Shown one piece after another: positions 25,130 to 34,264 of a stretch of DNA of 64,000 bases. The position numbers and the translations under genes are program-made. The notes below the pieces were generated by a model. The model was not told the DNA's origin, searched no databases, and saw only the letters and a program-made list of their open reading frames with translations. The DNA is from CALMEH01 sp964548225 (GTDB lineage Bacteria > Acidobacteriota > Blastocatellia > Pyrinomonadales > Pyrinomonadaceae): assembly GCA_964548225.1 (NCBI GenBank), contig CAZJQP010000001.1, positions 136,632-200,631 on the forward strand, in the 5' to 3' direction. Each line of letters starts with the position of its first letter. Positions within the stretch are counted from its first letter, which is position 1.

Positions 25130-25213
25130 TCAGCGGAGCATATTTAATGCTGAGAGTTGTCTTTCGGGGCATTACGCTAAAAACCTGATGCGGATAATAC
25201 CGACGAAGGGAGA
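25130..25213 (+). promoter_or_regulatory. TPP riboswitch (THI box) of thiC
   Basis: The conserved parts are visible: GCTGAGAG at 25149-25156, then CCTGATGCGGATAATACCG and CGAAGGGAG near 25184-25212. The final GAAGGGAG also serves as the ribosome site for thiC, so thiamine pyrophosphate binding should hide it and turn translation off. Confidence 0.93.
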
Positions 25214-25219
25214 AAAACG

Positions 25220-27196
25220 ATGAGTGAAAAAATTGAAAATATAAAAGAATTAACCAGCGACGAAATTAAATTTCCCAATTCAACCAAGATTTATGTAGCG
25301 ACCAACGGCGACACGAGCAATTCGCAAAATATCGAGTTAAAAGTGCCGTTTCGAGAGATTGCTTTGAGTCCGACGCGGAATATGCAGGACGAACTCGAAG
25401 AAAATCCGCCTGTTCGCGTGTATGACACGAGCGGCGTTTATACGGATGAGGGCGTGAAAACGGATGTCCGCGAAGGTTTGCCGACGCTAAGGCGGGATTG
25501 GATTATCGGGCGTGGCGACGTTGAAGAATATGTCGGACGCGAGATTTTGCCGCAGGATAACGGCTATTTGACGAAAGGTGCGGAAGAAATTGCACGGCTC
25601 AAAGACGGCGGAAAGCTCGAAGAATTTCCGGCTTTGAAACGTCCACCTTTGAGAGCGAAAGCGGGCAAAAATGTTTCGCAGATGTATTACGCACGGCAAG
25701 GGATTATCACGCCGGAGATGGAATATGTGGCGATTCGGGAAAATTTGGGGCGGAAAATTGCGTTTGAAACGATGGCGAATGAGCAGATAAATGACCGCAG
25801 TTCGCTTTATCATCAGCACAAAGGCGAGTCGTTTGGAGCGAGTATTCCGAAGTTTGTAACGCCCGAATTTGTCCGCGAAGAAGTTGCACGAGGTCGGGCG
25901 ATTATTCCTTCAAACATCAATCACCCCGAAAGCGAACCGATGATTATCGGGCGAAATTTCCTTGTCAAAATCAACGCAAATATTGGAAACAGTGCGGTTG
26001 CTTCGTCCATTGAAGAGGAAGTCGAGAAGATGCGTTGGTCAACTTTGTGGGGTGCGGATACGGTGATGGATTTGTCCACGGGCAAAAATATCCACGCCAC
26101 GCGGGAATGGATTTTGCGGAATTCGCCCGTGCCGGTTGGGACTGTGCCGATTTATCAGGCTCTCGAAAAAGTGAACGGCAAGGCGGAAGATTTGACTTGG
26201 GAAATTTACCGCGACACGCTCATCGAACAAGCCGAACAGGGCGTTGATTATTTCACGATTCACGCGGGAATTCGCCTCGCACATATTCCTTTGACGGCGA
26301 AACGGACGACGGGAATCGTCTCACGCGGCGGCTCGATTATGGCGAAATGGTGTCTCGCCCATCACGAAGAAAGTTTTCTCTACACGCATTTCCGCGAGAT
26401 TTGCGAGATTATGCAGACTTATGACGTGGCGTTTAGTCTTGGCGACGGATTGCGTCCCGGTTCGATTGCTGATGCCAATGATGCGGCTCAGTTTGCCGAA
26501 CTCGAAACGCTCGGCGAACTAACAAAAATCGCTTGGGAAATGGATTGCCAAACGATGATCGAAGGTCCCGGACATGTTCCGATGCACCTCGTTAAAGAGA
26601 ATATGGACAAGCAGTTAGAGGTGTGCGGCGAAGCTCCTTTTTACACGCTCGGACCTTTGACGACCGACATTGCTCCCGGCTTTGACCACATCACTTCGGC
26701 AATCGGTGCGGCGATGATTGGCTGGTTCGGAACGGCGATGCTCTGCTATGTTACGCCGAAAGAACACCTCGGTTTGCCGAACAAAAAAGATGTTAAAGAC
26801 GGCGTAATTACCTACAAACTCGCGGCACACGCAGCGGATTTAGCCAAAGGTCATCCGTCCGCCCAAATCCGAGACAACGCCGTTTCCAAAGCCCGCTTTG
26901 AATTCCGCTGGGAAGACCAATTCAACCTCGCTTTAGACCCAATCATCGCCAAAGAATTCCACGACGAAACGCTCCCCGCCGAAGGTGCCAAGCTCGCCCA
27001 CTTCTGCTCAATGTGCGGACCGCATTTCTGCTCAATGAAAATCACACAGGATGTCCGCGAATTTGCGAAGGAGCAAAATATTGAGGAAGAAAAAGCTCTG
27101 GCAGTCGGAATGGCGGAAAAGGCGAAGGAATTTGTCGAAAAAGGAAGCGAGATTTATCAGGGGAATGTGCCTGATGGTGCGAAAGAGCATCATTAA
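25220..27196 (+). CDS. thiC: Phosphomethylpyrimidine synthase ThiC
   Basis: 658 aa, the usual ThiC length. This radical-SAM enzyme converts aminoimidazole ribotide into the pyrimidine of thiamine. The C-terminal cluster motif C-x2-C-x4-C (CSMCGPHFC) is present, as are GRNFLVKINANIGNSAV and MIEGPGHVP. Controlled by the TPP riboswitch directly upstream. Its last 173 bp (from 27024) exist in three further partial copies at 28368, 29112 and 30593. Downstream genes are unrelated to thiamine. Confidence 0.97.
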   Translation: MSEKIENIKELTSDEIKFPNSTKIYVATNGDTSNSQNIELKVPFREIALSPTRNMQDELEENPPVRVYDTSGVYTDEGVKTDVREGLPTLRRDWIIGRGDVEEYVGREILPQDNGYLTKGAEEIARLKDGGKLEEFPALKRPPLRAKAGKNVSQMYYARQGIITPEMEYVAIRENLGRKIAFETMANEQINDRSSLYHQHKGESFGASIPKFVTPEFVREEVARGRAIIPSNINHPESEPMIIGRNFLVKINANIGNSAVASSIEEEVEKMRWSTLWGADTVMDLSTGKNIHATREWILRNSPVPVGTVPIYQALEKVNGKAEDLTWEIYRDTLIEQAEQGVDYFTIHAGIRLAHIPLTAKRTTGIVSRGGSIMAKWCLAHHEESFLYTHFREICEIMQTYDVAFSLGDGLRPGSIADANDAAQFAELETLGELTKIAWEMDCQTMIEGPGHVPMHLVKENMDKQLEVCGEAPFYTLGPLTTDIAPGFDHITSAIGAAMIGWFGTAMLCYVTPKEHLGLPNKKDVKDGVITYKLAAHAADLAKGHPSAQIRDNAVSKARFEFRWEDQFNLALDPIIAKEFHDETLPAEGAKLAHFCSMCGPHFCSMKITQDVREFAKEQNIEEEKALAVGMAEKAKEFVEKGSEIYQGNVPDGAKEHH

Positions 27197-27250
27197 GTCC
27201 AACAAAATTCTTCGACCTTTTGAAAGTTCATTACGTCTAAACAATTGATT

Positions 27251-28291
27251 ATGAAACATTTCAATGTAATGAAAATTATTAATTGGTTAGGATTGTTGAT
27301 CTTAGGTTTCTCTTTTGTTTCCTGTGTTTTCGCACAAGACAGTTTGCAGGAACGCCTCAGAGAGAGGCAGAAACGCCGTAGCGAAAATCCGCAAAGCTAC
27401 ATTTCAAACGTGCCGAACACGGTGCAAAAATCTTTCGATTTTGAAAATATCAAACGAACTTTTCTGGTTCATACGCCGCCCAAATATGATGGTAAAACTC
27501 CTCTGTCGCTGGTTTTGTGTTTTCACGGCGGCGTCGGAACGGGAAAGGAACAGGAACAAAAAACGGGTTTTAGTTCTTTGGCAGACAAAGAAAATTTTAT
27601 CGTTGTCTATCCTGACGGCTATTACAATCAATGGAACGATGGACGCGGTTCTGCTTTTCTCGGTTCTCCAAATACCAATGATGTCGGCTTTGTCACGGCG
27701 TTAATTGAGTTTATGGAGAAAAATTATCGGATCGATGCAAAACGAGTTTATGCTACGGGCGGTTCAAACGGCGGAATTTTTACGAATCGATTAGGTGTGG
27801 AATTATCGGACAAATTAGCTGCGATCGCCCCGGTCGTCGGAAATCTTCCGATCGATCCGCAAACCAATAAACCGATCATTCCGACTGCGGAAAAAACAAA
27901 ATCGCTTTCCGTTTTAATGATAAACGGAACCGATGATACTTTTGTAAAATGGCAAGGCGGAATCGTTAGAGGAAGCAGCGGACGGGTAACTTCAGTAGCC
28001 GAAACCGTTGCAGCTTGGACACAGCTAAACGGCTGTAAAAATACTCCGAAAATTGAAAACCTTCCCGATAAATTTCCTGATGATGGAACCACCGTTCGCC
28101 GCGAAAGCTACACCGATTGCAAAGAAAATACACAAGTTATCTTGTATGCGGTTGTCGGAGGCGGTCACGGCTGGCACGGTTCAACCGCAACGCGAGGCGG
28201 CGAAACAAGAAATTTAACCGGAAATCTTTCGCAAGAAATAAATTCAACCGAGATCATTTGGGAGTTTTTTAAGAATAACCCAAAAAAGTAA
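27251..28291 (+). CDS. Secreted esterase, PHB-depolymerase/feruloyl-esterase type
   Basis: 346 aa with a signal peptide (about 8-28, ending SCVFAQ). Alpha/beta-hydrolase fold: oxyanion segment LVLCFHGG, nucleophile elbow GGSNG, and a late histidine in GGGHGWHG. These match the LpqC/poly-hydroxybutyrate-depolymerase family, which cleaves polyester or feruloyl esters outside the cytoplasm. ATG at 27251 rather than TTG 6 bp earlier. It stands between thiC and the first thiC-tail fossil and ends at a clear intrinsic terminator. Confidence 0.85.
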   Translation: MKHFNVMKIINWLGLLILGFSFVSCVFAQDSLQERLRERQKRRSENPQSYISNVPNTVQKSFDFENIKRTFLVHTPPKYDGKTPLSLVLCFHGGVGTGKEQEQKTGFSSLADKENFIVVYPDGYYNQWNDGRGSAFLGSPNTNDVGFVTALIEFMEKNYRIDAKRVYATGGSNGGIFTNRLGVELSDKLAAIAPVVGNLPIDPQTNKPIIPTAEKTKSLSVLMINGTDDTFVKWQGGIVRGSSGRVTSVAETVAAWTQLNGCKNTPKIENLPDKFPDDGTTVRRESYTDCKENTQVILYAVVGGGHGWHGSTATRGGETRNLTGNLSQEINSTEIIWEFFKNNPKK

Positions 28292-28319
28292 GCATTTCAT
28301 TTAGTTGGAATTTATGATT

Positions 28320-28358
28320 GGACGAAATTTCGGCTTCGTCCTTTTTGTTTTTTTTGGA
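28320..28358 (+). terminator. Intrinsic terminator after the esterase gene
   Basis: GGACGAA / TTCGTCC stem (28320-28326 and 28335-28341), 8-nt loop, then a long T-run. A near-identical copy is at 30546-30573, and both precede a thiC-tail copy. Confidence 0.85.
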
Positions 28359-28367
28359 CTGCAATAT

Positions 28368-28540
28368 ATTTCTGCTCGATGAAAATTACGCAGGATGTTC
28401 GGGAATTCGCCAAAGAGCAAAATATTGAAGAAGAAAAAGCCTTAGCAGTAGGAATGGCGGAAAAGGCGAAGGAATTTATTGATAAAGGAAGCGAGATTTA
28501 TCAAGGCAATTTGCCTGATGGGGCGAAAGAGCATCATTAA
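28368..28540 (+). pseudogene. thiC 3'-end fossil, full 173-bp tail
   Basis: Same length as the resident thiC tail (27024-27196), starting at ATTTCTGCTC and ending CATCATTAA. The reading frame is intact. Most differences from thiC are at third codon positions; amino-acid changes are few (V to I, E to D, V to L). It has no upstream gene body, so it cannot make ThiC. The pattern says it evolved as a working thiC end before being separated. Confidence 0.85.
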
Positions 28541-28560
28541 ATTTTGACAGGAATAAACAG

Positions 28561-29103
28561 ATGAAAACAGTTCAAATCAACAAAAAACTACTCTCTGTTT
28601 TGTCAGTCTTAACGCTTATTTTGGCATTTGGAGTGACGGCAAAGGCTCAAAACAGTTCGGCTGATAAGAAGAATAAATCTCGTCTAATCGGCGTTTGGAA
28701 ATTGGTTTCGGTTACGTCAACTAACGCGGACGGCACACGCAACAACGAGCCTTGGGGCATAAACCCAAAAGGCACAATCGTCTATACACGCGAAGGATGG
28801 ATGACGGCGGTGATAAATTACGGCGGACGCAAACCGCTTTCGACCGCAGACCGTTTTCGGGCGACAACCGATGAAAAAGCAACGGCTTTTGAAACCTCGT
28901 TCAGCTACGCCGGACGATTCGAGGTTAAAGGCGAAAAAGTAATTCATCATGTCGAAATCGCCTCGGTTGAAAATTGGGTGAACACCGACTTAATCCGCAA
29001 TTTTCGTTTGCAAGGCAATCGCCTCATTTTGCAAACACCGCTATTAGCTTCGCAACAAGGAACAGCCGCCAATTTTGAACTGACGTGGGAAAAGATGAAG
29101 TAA
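28561..29103 (+). CDS. Secreted lipocalin-like protein
   Basis: 180 aa with a signal peptide (about 8-29, ending AKAQ). Mature part starts LIGVWKLVS, continues with GTIVYTREGWMTAVI and ends in FELTWEKMK, matching the lipocalin-5-like family of small beta-barrels. Substrate unknown. Placed between two thiC-tail fossils, 20 bp after the first, so probably acquired with them. Confidence 0.78.
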   Translation: MKTVQINKKLLSVLSVLTLILAFGVTAKAQNSSADKKNKSRLIGVWKLVSVTSTNADGTRNNEPWGINPKGTIVYTREGWMTAVINYGGRKPLSTADRFRATTDEKATAFETSFSYAGRFEVKGEKVIHHVEIASVENWVNTDLIRNFRLQGNRLILQTPLLASQQGTAANFELTWEKMK

Positions 29104-29111
29104 TTTGAAAG

Positions 29112-29199
29112 AATGGCGGAAAAGGCGAAGGAGTTTGTTGATAAAGGAAGCGAGATTTATCAGGGGAATTTGCCTGATGGGGCGAAGGAGCATCATTGA
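29112..29199 (+). pseudogene. thiC 3'-end fossil, short
   Basis: About 88 bp, encoding MAEKAKEFVDKGSEIYQG then NLPDGAKEHH and a TGA stop. It shares VDKG and NLPDG with the other fossils, not the VEKG and NVPDG of the resident ThiC. Confidence 0.8.
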
Positions 29200-29222
29200 T
29201 TTGTTGTTAAAAAATCTGAGAG

Positions 29223-29831
29223 ATGAAAGAAAAATTGCTACAAACATCGGTAGAGCCGTTGATTGAATATTTTAATCGGCAAATTCCTTTAGATATTGAG
29301 GAAAAACAACTCGTTACAGATTTTTTTAAACCAAGATTGTATCGTCGGAGGCAGTATGTTCTTCAAGAGGAAGATGTTTGTAATCATTTAAATTTTGTGA
29401 TTCGTGGCTGTCTTCGGATGTATAAAGCCGATGAAAACGGAAATATGCACATTCTACAGTTTGCTTCGGAAAATTGGTGGGTGATGGATATTGGCAGCTT
29501 TCACGGCAGAAAACCGTCGGCGTTAAATATTGACGCATTGGAAGATACGGTCGTATTGCAAATAAGCCACGAAAATCTGACTTTGCTTTATACCCAAGCA
29601 CCCAAATTTGACCGCATCTTCAGAGTTTTAATTGAGAACGCTTTTGTTGCCCTACAAAATCGCCTATTGCAAAATATAAGCTCGACAGCAGAAGAGCGTT
29701 ATCGCTCTTTTATTGAAGTTTATCCGCATCTCTTAAACCGCTTGCCACAAACGCAAATTGCTTCATTTATTGGTATTACACCCGAATTTTTGAGCAAAAT
29801 CCGCAAAAATCTAAGCCGCAAAAAACGCTAA
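29223..29831 (+). CDS. Crp/Fnr-family regulator, Bacteroidota-like type
   Basis: 202 aa: cyclic-nucleotide-like domain (about 20-140; YVLQEEDVCNHLNFVIRGCLRMY) and a short C-terminal HTH (TQIASFIGITPEFLSKIRK). It lacks the cysteine cluster and the SRET recognition helix of the regulator at 2917, so it reads other sites. The style resembles Crp-like regulators common in Bacteroidota. Followed at 137 bp by a secreted SnoaL-like gene, its possible target. Confidence 0.82.
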   Translation: MKEKLLQTSVEPLIEYFNRQIPLDIEEKQLVTDFFKPRLYRRRQYVLQEEDVCNHLNFVIRGCLRMYKADENGNMHILQFASENWWVMDIGSFHGRKPSALNIDALEDTVVLQISHENLTLLYTQAPKFDRIFRVLIENAFVALQNRLLQNISSTAEERYRSFIEVYPHLLNRLPQTQIASFIGITPEFLSKIRKNLSRKKR

Positions 29832-29967
29832 ATTCTTAATCCAGTTCAAGAGTTTTTCTTAACCTACTTTATAACAACTCGTTAATTTTCCGTCATATTA
29901 TTGAATCATTGCAACGGCAGTTCGACACGATTTTTGAACTGCGGTTAGCCGAAATGAGGAAAATATT

Positions 29968-30471
29968 ATGAAACGAAAATTTTTTATAAATCGTTTTGCG
30001 GCTTTATTGGCGGCGTTAGTTTTAGGATTTTTTGCCAATTCGACAATGTTGGCACAGACGAAAAAAAATATTTCAGGAGATACGAAAATGAAAATTACAG
30101 AAGTTATCAACAATTACGAACAAGCATTAAATGCGTCTTCGACCGAAGAGGTGATGAAACTTTACGGGACAAATCCTGTGTTTATGCCGCAACATTCAAC
30201 GGCTTTGGAAGGCAGAGATGCGGTCAAAGCAGGATACGATTATGTGTTTCAAAACATAAAATTGAACGTCAAATTTACCGTTTATGAAATCGAAGAATTT
30301 GGCAATCTCGCCTTTGTGCGAACATCTTCAGCGGGCGAAACGACGATTTTGGCAAACAAAACCAAAATCAAAGAAGGCAACAACGAATTATTCATCTTTC
30401 GCCAAGAAAACGGCGTTTGGAAAATTCACCGCTACCTTTTCGCCACCACAAATCCGCCAACAGGCGTGTGA
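29968..30471 (+). CDS. Secreted SnoaL/NTF2-like protein
   Basis: 167 aa: signal peptide (about 8-32, ending TMLAQT) then a single NTF2-fold domain (about 45-160): EVINNYEQALNASSTEEVMK, FMPQHSTALEGRDAVKAGY and WKIHRYLFATT near the end. This matches SnoaL/DUF4440-type small proteins, some of which are enzymes or binding modules. No catalytic pair is assigned. Part of the thiC-tail insertion series. Confidence 0.78.
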   Translation: MKRKFFINRFAALLAALVLGFFANSTMLAQTKKNISGDTKMKITEVINNYEQALNASSTEEVMKLYGTNPVFMPQHSTALEGRDAVKAGYDYVFQNIKLNVKFTVYEIEEFGNLAFVRTSSAGETTILANKTKIKEGNNELFIFRQENGVWKIHRYLFATTNPPTGV

Positions 30472-30545
30472 ATGGATTCATAATAGTCAAACATTTCGGA
30501 AGTGAAAGAGCATCAATAAATGCTTTCTCAACTATTATTTTGATT

Positions 30546-30573
30546 GGACGAGGTATCGGCTTCGTCCCTTTTT
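30546..30573 (+). terminator. Intrinsic terminator after the SnoaL-like gene
   Basis: GGACGA / TCGTCC stem followed by T5. It is a near copy of 28320-28358, including the preceding TGATT, and was probably duplicated together with the following thiC tail. Confidence 0.7.
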
Positions 30574-30592
30574 GCATTTTGAATTAAAATAG

Positions 30593-30757
30593 ATTTCTGC
30601 TCGATGAAAATTCCGCAGGATGTCCGCGAATTTGCGAAAGAGCAAAACATTGAAGAAGAAAAAGCTTTGGCAGTCGGAATGGCTGAAAAGGCGAAGGAAT
30701 TTGTTGATAAAGGAAGCGAGATTTATCAAGGGAAATTTGCCCGAAGATGCAAAAAGA
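30593..30757 (+). pseudogene. thiC 3'-end fossil, frameshifted
   Basis: Starts at the same ATTTCTGCTC breakpoint as the fossil at 28368. The frame is intact to IYQG, then one extra A shifts it; after the shift it reads NLPEDAKR and runs into the YdeI-like gene. No stop codon of its own remains. Confidence 0.8.
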
Positions 30758-30766
30758 AATCAATAT

Positions 30767-31414
30767 ATGAATAGAATGAATCCGAAGGTTGATGCCTATT
30801 TTACGGCGGGTTGCGGTCGTTGTCCGCTTGGGAATACGCCCGAATGCAAAGTTCATAATTGGACGCTGGAATTGGAAACTCTGCGCGAAATCGTTCTCGA
30901 ATGCGGGTTGACGGAAGAGTTAAAATGGAGTGTTCCCTGTTATACTTTTGACGGAAATAATATCGTTATCATCGGCGCGTTTAAGGAATATTGTATGATT
31001 TCGTTTTTCAAAGGCGTTTTGCTGAAAGACACGCACAAAATTTTGACCAAACAGGGCGAAAATTCGCAATCGGGACGGCTGATAAAATTTACCGATGTGC
31101 GGCAAATTGTTGAACTTGAAAACGTGATAAAAGATTATATTCTCGAAGCGGTTGAAATTGAAAAATCAGGCGGAAAGGTTGAATTAAAACAAGTTGCGGA
31201 TTACAAAATTCCCGCCGAATTGCAAGATAAGTTTGAACAAGATGCAGATTTCCAAACCGCTTTTTTCGCTTTAACTGCCGGCAGGCAAAAGGGTTACATC
31301 TTACATTTTTCGCAAGCCAAACAATCGAAAACTCGCGTCGAAAGAATTGAAAAATCTGTGCCGAATATTTTTATCGGAAAAGGCTTGCACGACGATTTCA
31401 AGATGAAAAAATAA
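30767..31414 (+). CDS. YdeI/OmdA-like protein (DUF1801-type N-terminus)
   Basis: 215 aa. N-terminal DUF1801-like part with LTEELKWSVPCYTFDGNNIVII and FKEYCMISFFKG, C-terminal OmdA-like part with IPAELQDKF and ILHFSQAKQSKTRVERIEK (split). Such proteins are common in Bacteroidota and soil bacteria; the function is unclear. An open frame reaches back to 30620, but that part is the thiC fossil read in another frame, so the ATG at 30767 is chosen. Extra cysteines (CGRCPLGNTPEC) near the start are unusual. Confidence 0.75.
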   Translation: MNRMNPKVDAYFTAGCGRCPLGNTPECKVHNWTLELETLREIVLECGLTEELKWSVPCYTFDGNNIVIIGAFKEYCMISFFKGVLLKDTHKILTKQGENSQSGRLIKFTDVRQIVELENVIKDYILEAVEIEKSGGKVELKQVADYKIPAELQDKFEQDADFQTAFFALTAGRQKGYILHFSQAKQSKTRVERIEKSVPNIFIGKGLHDDFKMKK

Positions 31415-31415
31415 G

Positions 31416-31486
31416 TCTGCGAAAATCTGTGATCTCTGCGGGAAACCAAATTTTTATCTCCCACAGAATTTGCGGAAACACGCAGA
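31416..31486. repeat. Imperfect palindrome of TCTGCG/CACAG type
   Basis: TCTGCG at 31416-31421 pairs with CGCAGA at 31481-31486, and CTGTG/CACAG and GGGA/TCCC pair between them. It is part of the gap between the YdeI-like and VOC genes. Confidence 0.35.
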
Positions 31487-31501
31487 AAGTCATTCAAAAT
31501 T

Positions 31502-31852
31502 ATGCTGACACAAATCAATCCGAAATTACCGATGCGTGATAAATCTGTTACGAAAATTTTTTACGAAAAACTCGGTTTCACACAATACGGCGGCGATTTT
31601 CCCGAATATTTAATGGTCGAAAAAGACAGCATTCAGATTCATTTTTTTGAGTTTAAAGAATTGAATCCAAAGGAAAATTACGGGCAAGTTTATATCCGCA
31701 CCGATAATATTGATGCGTTATATCAATCATTTTTGGACAATCAAGTAAAAACGACAACTTTGCAAGCCAAACCTTGGAAACAAAAAGAATTTTCAATTCT
31801 TGACCCCGACAATAATTTGCTGACATTCGGGCAAACTTTGGAGAACAATTAA
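31502..31852 (+). CDS. VOC-family (glyoxalase/bleomycin-resistance-like) protein
   Basis: 116 aa, one VOC domain: PMRDKSVTKIFYEKLGFT at the start, IQIHFFEF in the middle and FSILDPDNNLLTFGQ at the end. The layout matches the bleomycin-resistance/glyoxalase family, which binds small molecules or metals as dimers. Substrate unknown. Last gene of the small-cargo run after thiC. Confidence 0.83.
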   Translation: MLTQINPKLPMRDKSVTKIFYEKLGFTQYGGDFPEYLMVEKDSIQIHFFEFKELNPKENYGQVYIRTDNIDALYQSFLDNQVKTTTLQAKPWKQKEFSILDPDNNLLTFGQTLENN

Positions 31853-31887
31853 TCTTGTAAAATTGGCATATTATTAACCGTTTTTAA

Positions 31888-33855
31888 TCATTTACTTTTG
31901 TTTTTCTGCATTTCGGCTTTGATTTTCTGAAAGCGCGGATCAGTTTTTAGTTCGGCGAGGCGTTGTTCGATGTCGAGTTGGAACATCGAAAACGGACGGT
32001 CTTCGGCGGCTCGTTCGAGTTGGGCAAACGCCTTGTCTTTGTCGCCGAGCGCGGTGTAAATCATTGCCAGATAATCGGGCGCAACATAGCGTGTTTGTTG
32101 GTTTTTGAGCAATTCGCCCAAGATTTTTTCGGCTTCGGGGCGATTGCCCGATTTGGCATAAGCGTGCGCCAACGAAGCGAGCGCAAGCGTGCCGTTGCCG
32201 CTCAATTCGACGGCGCGTTGAAACGATAAAATAGCTTCGGGAAATTTTCCTTGTTGTTCCTCAATCAAACCGAGAAGCCAATATCCGCGGGCAAAATTCG
32301 GGTCTAATTCGAGCGTTTTTCGGGCTTGCGTTTCGGCTTCATCGTATCTTTTGGCGCGAAAAAGAACCGTTCCGATATTCAGATTGACAATCAGCGAAAA
32401 TTGGTCAATTTCCTGCGCTTTCTTCATTTCGGCGAGCGATTCGTCAAATTTTCCCTGCACCAGCAAGGCGATTCCGTAATAGTGATGCGTGTGTGAAAGA
32501 TTCGGATTTATTTCGAGTGCGCGGCGCAAATCTTGGATTGCCAAATCAGCATCGCCGGTTTCCCACACGGTTAGCCAAGCCTTTGTCGCGTAGGCTTCCG
32601 CCAGATTTTTATCCAAATTTAACGCTTTCGTCAGCGCAGATTTTGCTTTCGGCAAAGTTTCACTTGGCGGCAATCCGCCGAGCAAGGCTTCCTGATTGCC
32701 GAGAAGCATATACGCATCGGCGAGTCCGGCGTAGGCAAGCGCGTAATCGGGTTGTTTTTCGATTGCTTGTTCAAAATACGAAATCGAAAGTTTGACCGAA
32801 TCGAAATTGCGTTTGCCGAGTTGGAAAAGTCCGTTCAGATAGAGTTTGTAGGCTTCGGCGTTTTCGGTTGAATGTGTATTGATTTGGCGGCGTTCTTCGT
32901 CGTTTAATTTGAGCGCGAGAAGGTCTGCAACTTGTTCGGAAATCGAATCTTGAAGCGTGAAAACATCCGATTCTTTGGCATCGAAAGAATTTGCCCAAAT
33001 CGGCGAACCATCGGAAACGCGAATAAGCTGGACGGAAACGCGCAATTTGTCGCCGTCGCGCTGAATTTTTCCGTCGAGAAGCGCGTCAACTTTCAATTCG
33101 TTTCCGATGATTGTCAAATCTTTGTTTTGCGCGGCATATTTTGTAATCGCGGTTGTCGGGCGAATCGTAACGCGCTTGATGCGGCTGAGTTTGGCGATTA
33201 CCGCGTCGGACATTCCGAGTCCGAAAATCGCGTCTTGTTCGTTCATCGCCAACGGTTTGAACGGCAAAACGGCGAGCGTCTGAATCTGATTCAAGCTCTC
33301 AATTTTGCGTGGCGCAAAAGCAAAATAAATAATTCCGCCGCACAAAACAAGTAACAAAACGGCGGCAACGGCAAGCAAATATTTGCGGTTTGATTTCGGT
33401 TTCGGTGGTAAAAGAAGCGCGTTTTGAGTCGGGGTTACAAGAATTTCCGCATCGTTTTGGACAAATTCTTCCTTGATGAAAACATCCGTTGTCGAAACTT
33501 TTTCGAGAATCAGAATATCGTCCGCCTCATCTTCAAAAACGTCAGCAACGAAGCGATAACCGCGACCGGGAACGGTGGCGATAAATTTATTTTCGCCGCG
33601 TTTTTCGCCTAAAGCCTTGCGAACGAGCGTCATATTGACGGTCAGATTATTGTCTTCAACAAACGAATCTTGCCAAACCGCTTGCATCAATTCGTCTTTT
33701 CCGACAAGATTTCCGCCACTTTTGACCAAAAATTGCAAAATGTCGAAAGCCTTCGGCGGAAGCGCAACCGTTTCTTCGTCTTTAAACAACAAACGTCTGC
33801 CGACATCAAGCCGAAAATTGCCGAAACGGTGAACTGTCGAATTTTGCCGATTCAT
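31888..33855 (-). CDS. Winged-helix transmembrane regulator with TPR domain
   Basis: 655 aa: PhoB/CadC-like winged helix (about 10-105; LPPKAFDILQFLV, ending FIATVPGRGYRFVADV), one membrane helix near 155-180, a FlgO/adenylate-cyclase-associated-like domain (AVLPFKPL...GLGMSDAVIAKL, about 190-315), and about seven TPR units (330-640). This architecture is very common in Acidobacteriota. DNA binding inside the cell is coupled to an outside sensing part. The start ATG at 33855 leaves a 133-bp divergent gap to the next gene. Confidence 0.9.
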   Translation of the reverse strand: MNRQNSTVHRFGNFRLDVGRRLLFKDEETVALPPKAFDILQFLVKSGGNLVGKDELMQAVWQDSFVEDNNLTVNMTLVRKALGEKRGENKFIATVPGRGYRFVADVFEDEADDILILEKVSTTDVFIKEEFVQNDAEILVTPTQNALLLPPKPKSNRKYLLAVAAVLLLVLCGGIIYFAFAPRKIESLNQIQTLAVLPFKPLAMNEQDAIFGLGMSDAVIAKLSRIKRVTIRPTTAITKYAAQNKDLTIIGNELKVDALLDGKIQRDGDKLRVSVQLIRVSDGSPIWANSFDAKESDVFTLQDSISEQVADLLALKLNDEERRQINTHSTENAEAYKLYLNGLFQLGKRNFDSVKLSISYFEQAIEKQPDYALAYAGLADAYMLLGNQEALLGGLPPSETLPKAKSALTKALNLDKNLAEAYATKAWLTVWETGDADLAIQDLRRALEINPNLSHTHHYYGIALLVQGKFDESLAEMKKAQEIDQFSLIVNLNIGTVLFRAKRYDEAETQARKTLELDPNFARGYWLLGLIEEQQGKFPEAILSFQRAVELSGNGTLALASLAHAYAKSGNRPEAEKILGELLKNQQTRYVAPDYLAMIYTALGDKDKAFAQLERAAEDRPFSMFQLDIEQRLAELKTDPRFQKIKAEMQKNKSK

Positions 33856-33988
33856 ATTTGGCGCGTCGAAAGATAAATATTACTAAATCGGCGCAGATTC
33901 TACCAAGTCTTAGCAAATCTTAGGAAAAATTAGCCAAAATCTTAAAGACTTTTCACCGCTTGTTTTCTTAATCTGACAGACGAGAAAC

Positions 33989-34264
33989 GTGAAAATTACA
34001 AAACTGACAACTATTAAATCTGTGAAACGCGAAGCGATTGTTTTGCGAAACCGCATCGGGACTTTGCGGACGTTTTGCGAAGTTTGCGGAAACGAACAAC
34101 CGATGCTTTCAGCGGGCAACGCGGCGCAATTATTGAATTTGAGCGAACGAAAAATCTTTTTGCTGGTCGAAAGCGCGGCGTTTCATATTTTTGAAACCGA
34201 AAGCGGACGGCTGTTTATCTGTTTCGATTCGCTGTTGAAATTAAAAGAAAAGGAAGGATTATGA
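33989..34264 (+). CDS. Small HTH (excisionase-like) protein
   Basis: 91 aa: an N-terminal basic region, FCEVCGNEQPMLS with a CxxC pair, then SAGNAAQLLNLSERKIFLLVE, a HTH_17/MerR-like helix-turn-helix, and FICFDSLLKLKE. GTG start. Its stop overlaps the ATG of the beta-helix gene (ATGA at 34261), so the two are translationally coupled. It could regulate that surface protein. Confidence 0.7.
   Translation: MKITKLTTIKSVKREAIVLRNRIGTLRTFCEVCGNEQPMLSAGNAAQLLNLSERKIFLLVESAAFHIFETESGRLFICFDSLLKLKEKEGL

Noticed and set aside
30502..30519. Fourth thiC-tail fossil
   Set aside because: Only about 15 bases resemble the thiC end (AAAGAGCATCA...TAA); too short to separate from chance.
30620..30766. N-terminal extension of the YdeI-like protein
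   Set aside because: The DNA is a thiC-tail fossil read out of frame.
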